Positions 5,518 through 7,009 of a stretch of 7,009 bases of DNA are shown here, in pieces. A program made the position numbers and the translations under genes. Origin of the DNA: Treponema sp. (GTDB lineage: Bacteria; Spirochaetota; Spirochaetia; Treponematales; Breznakiellaceae); contig JAISRD010000209.1 in the NCBI GenBank assembly GCA_031273835.1, positions 1 through 7,009 on the forward strand, in the 5' to 3' direction. Below the pieces are notes generated by a model. That model was not told where the DNA came from. It made no database searches and saw only the letters and a list, made by a program, of their open reading frames with translations. How positions within the stretch are numbered: the stretch's first letter is position 1; each line of letters opens with the position of its first letter.

Positions 5518-7009
5518 TTATTCCTTCCTGTTTTGATTAAACCAAGTATACCCCCGATTGCGCCAATAAGCAAGACGGCGGCGGCGGAAAGGGAAAAAAG
5601 AATCCCCCAGAGATCCCCCCACCGGGTATAGGGGGTGGAGCTTTTTAGCAGGGGAAGGCGGACATTGAGGAAGCTTTCTGTAAAGGGCTCCGCCATGGCC
5701 AGGACCTTTCCGCGAGGATCCACCGCGCAGGTTTGGCCGGTGGCGGCCGCCCTGACCAGGGAACGGCGGTTTTCCACCGCCCGAAATACCGCCATGGCCA
5801 GGTGCTGCATCTGGCAGGAAAGGTCTCCCGCCCAGCCGTCGTTGGTAAGGTTCACTATCAGCTCCGCCCCGTTGCGGGTAAAATTCCGGGAAATATACCC
5901 AAAACTGTCCTCAAAGCAGATGGGCGCGGAAAAACGCAGCTTTCCCGCAGTAAAAACCACTTCTTCCTTTCCGGGTTTCCAGAAATGGGTGTCCGCCTTA
6001 AGTAAAGCCCGGTAAAGCCGGGGAAAATTCTTTTCATAGGGAAAGTATTCGGCAAAGGGCACCAGGTGGATCTTCCGGTAAACTCCGGCAATGTTATCCC
6101 CCTCAAAAAGGAGGGCGGCGTTATAATCCACCCTGTCCCAGGAACCGGAAACCGCTTCCTGCCGCCCGTCGTCGTTCCCGATAAGATAGGGAACCCTTTG
6201 GAGGGCCAAAAAATCCAGCAATTCCTTAACCACCCCGTAGGAAGCATCGTCGTCCCGGTAATTGAGGTGCCAGTAAATCCGGGGGACAAAGGCCGTTTCA
6301 GACCACACCACCAGATCCGTGTCCGGTTCCGCCTCCAGGGAGGCCCGGGAAAGGGCGGTAAGGGTTTTCAGCGCGTTCCGGTACCCTCCGGGGGTATCCC
6401 AGGGATCGGCGTTCTGCTGGATCAGGGCGATCTTTGCCTCCGGTTCGGCGCTATAATCCCCGGGGGAAACAAAGCCGAAAACCAGGGCGCCCCCCAAAGC
6501 GGCGGCCCAAACCAGGGCGGGAACGGCTTCCCGGCGGAAAAATGCTTTAGCTTCCCTTACAATTCCGCCGACGGACAGGGAAAGGTCCCGCATTTCGAGC
6601 CCCGGGCCGGGGACTTTGCCGCCCTTCCAGGCGGCGCCCAGATACACCGAAGGAAAAAGCACCAGCGCGGAAACCCCCCAGACCCCGAACACCGAGGCGA
6701 TTTGGATAAGGGGAAGGATCTCCCACTGGGTATAGCCGGTAATTCCGTAGGGAAAACCCAGAAAACCCCTGGTTTTAAGGTATTCATAGCCCAGCCAGAG
6801 CAGCCACTGGAGTATATAGCCCCTGCGGGGATAGAGGATCAGGGCGGTTTTTAGAAGGGGGAACAGCAGGGCCATATAGCAAAGATGGATCAGGGAAACA
6901 AAAAGCCCCGCGTAGGGATGGAAGCTTCCCAGCCAGGGGGCAAGGAAAGCATAGGAAAGATAGCCGTAAAGGGCCCCCCAAAGGGCGGACGTCCCCGGCC
7001 CGGAGCGGC
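5514..7009 (-). CDS. lnt: Apolipoprotein N-acyltransferase Lnt (5' end beyond the window)
   Basis: Inner-membrane enzyme that transfers an acyl chain from phospholipid to the N-terminal cysteine of apolipoproteins, the last step of lipoprotein maturation. The frame is open to the right edge, so the start is off the window; 497 residues are visible and the family is usually 500-540. The Met codon at 6875 is internal: the 44 codons before it encode hydrophobic family sequence including GSFHPYAGL, with no stop. Numbering from that Met, membrane segments lie near 18-30, 55-80 and 119-137, followed by a periplasmic nitrilase-fold domain of about 145-410. The catalytic triad is E193 (VVWSETAF), K268 (VYRKIHLVPFAEYFP) and C320 (APICFED). 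NLTNDGWAGD (342-351) and QHLAMAVFRAVENRR (357-371) are further signatures. A final membrane helix is at 423-446. It overlaps the response regulator start by 4 nt (ATGA). The protein looks functional. A soluble nitrilase is ruled out by the membrane segments. Confidence 0.95.
   Translation of the reverse strand, partial: RSGPGTSALWGALYGYLSYAFLAPWLGSFHPYAGLFVSLIHLCYMALLFPLLKTALILYPRRGYILQWLLWLGYEYLKTRGFLGFPYGITGYTQWEILPLIQIASVFGVWGVSALVLFPSVYLGAAWKGGKVPGPGLEMRDLSLSVGGIVREAKAFFRREAVPALVWAAALGGALVFGFVSPGDYSAEPEAKIALIQQNADPWDTPGGYRNALKTLTALSRASLEAEPDTDLVVWSETAFVPRIYWHLNYRDDDASYGVVKELLDFLALQRVPYLIGNDDGRQEAVSGSWDRVDYNAALLFEGDNIAGVYRKIHLVPFAEYFPYEKNFPRLYRALLKADTHFWKPGKEEVVFTAGKLRFSAPICFEDSFGYISRNFTRNGAELIVNLTNDGWAGDLSCQMQHLAMAVFRAVENRRSLVRAAATGQTCAVDPRGKVLAMAEPFTESFLNVRLPLLKSSTPYTRWGDLWGILFSLSAAAVLLIGAIGGILGLIKTGRNK

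Larger units (their letters stand above)
2058..7009 (-). other. Probable operon lnt - response regulator - bactofilin - pncC - rho - rpmE
   Basis: Six genes run in one direction with junctions of -4, -4, -8, +5 and +32 nt, leaving no room for a promoter or terminator between the first five. The promoter lies beyond the right edge, so I cannot see the signal that drives it. The 32-nt gap before rpmE contains two ribosome binding cores and no promoter. Internal promoters inside coding sequence cannot be excluded. The operon ends at 2058 against the convergent rlmK-like gene, with no T-rich intrinsic terminator on its own strand. Confidence 0.75.

Noticed and set aside
6066..6854. Plus-strand open frame of 262 codons opposite lnt
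   Set aside because: It is antisense to conserved Lnt sequence, has low-complexity Gly/Pro/Gln composition and no family motif.

Overview
The window is a compact, GC-rich, gene-dense bacterial chromosome segment. It carries six minus-strand genes in a tight chain, plus a divergent/convergent pair at the left end. The set (apolipoprotein N-acyltransferase, response regulator, bactofilin, CinA C-terminal amidohydrolase, Rho, ribosomal protein L31) implies a diderm that makes lipoproteins. The rho-rpmE adjacency with an expanded Rho N-terminus, and the style of the Lnt and bactofilin genes, suggest a spirochaete, possibly Treponema-like. That assignment is inference from gene content and not proven by the sequence. 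I see no IS element, phage gene, CRISPR array, tRNA or rRNA.

Layout from left to right. Bases 1-65 are non-coding and hold a 25-nt palindrome and an 8-nt palindrome. Bases 66-839 (minus) encode a Cof-type HAD phosphatase. Bases 840-903 are a divergent spacer with a sigma70-like promoter. Bases 904-2004 (plus) encode an RlmK-like 23S rRNA methyltransferase without its usual RlmL partner domain. Bases 2005-2057 are a convergent spacer with a small hairpin. From 7009 leftwards to 2058 runs one probable operon in the order lnt (5' end cut by the window edge), response regulator, bactofilin, cinA/pncC, rho, rpmE. Its junctions are very tight: two 4-nt ATGA overlaps, one 8-nt overlap, a 5-nt gap and a 32-nt gap.

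How the genes may work together. Lnt finishes lipoprotein maturation in the inner membrane. The response regulator has a receiver domain fused to a long helical, probably coiled-coil tail with no DNA-binding domain, and it is translationally coupled to a bactofilin that should polymerise into a cytoskeletal scaffold. This Lnt / receiver-coiled-coil / bactofilin block is the best candidate for an undescribed envelope or cell-shape module. The CinA domain recycles NMN. Rho and L31 are housekeeping factors for transcription termination and translation. HAD phosphatase and RlmK share a promoter region on the other side of the convergent boundary.

The most unusual sequence-level features are a 54-bp tandem duplication in the disordered N-terminal region of rho, a C9 homopolymer exactly over the Rho Walker A codons, and a tandemly duplicated 12-bp Shine-Dalgarno unit in front of rpmE. 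Most of the window is otherwise ordinary housekeeping sequence.
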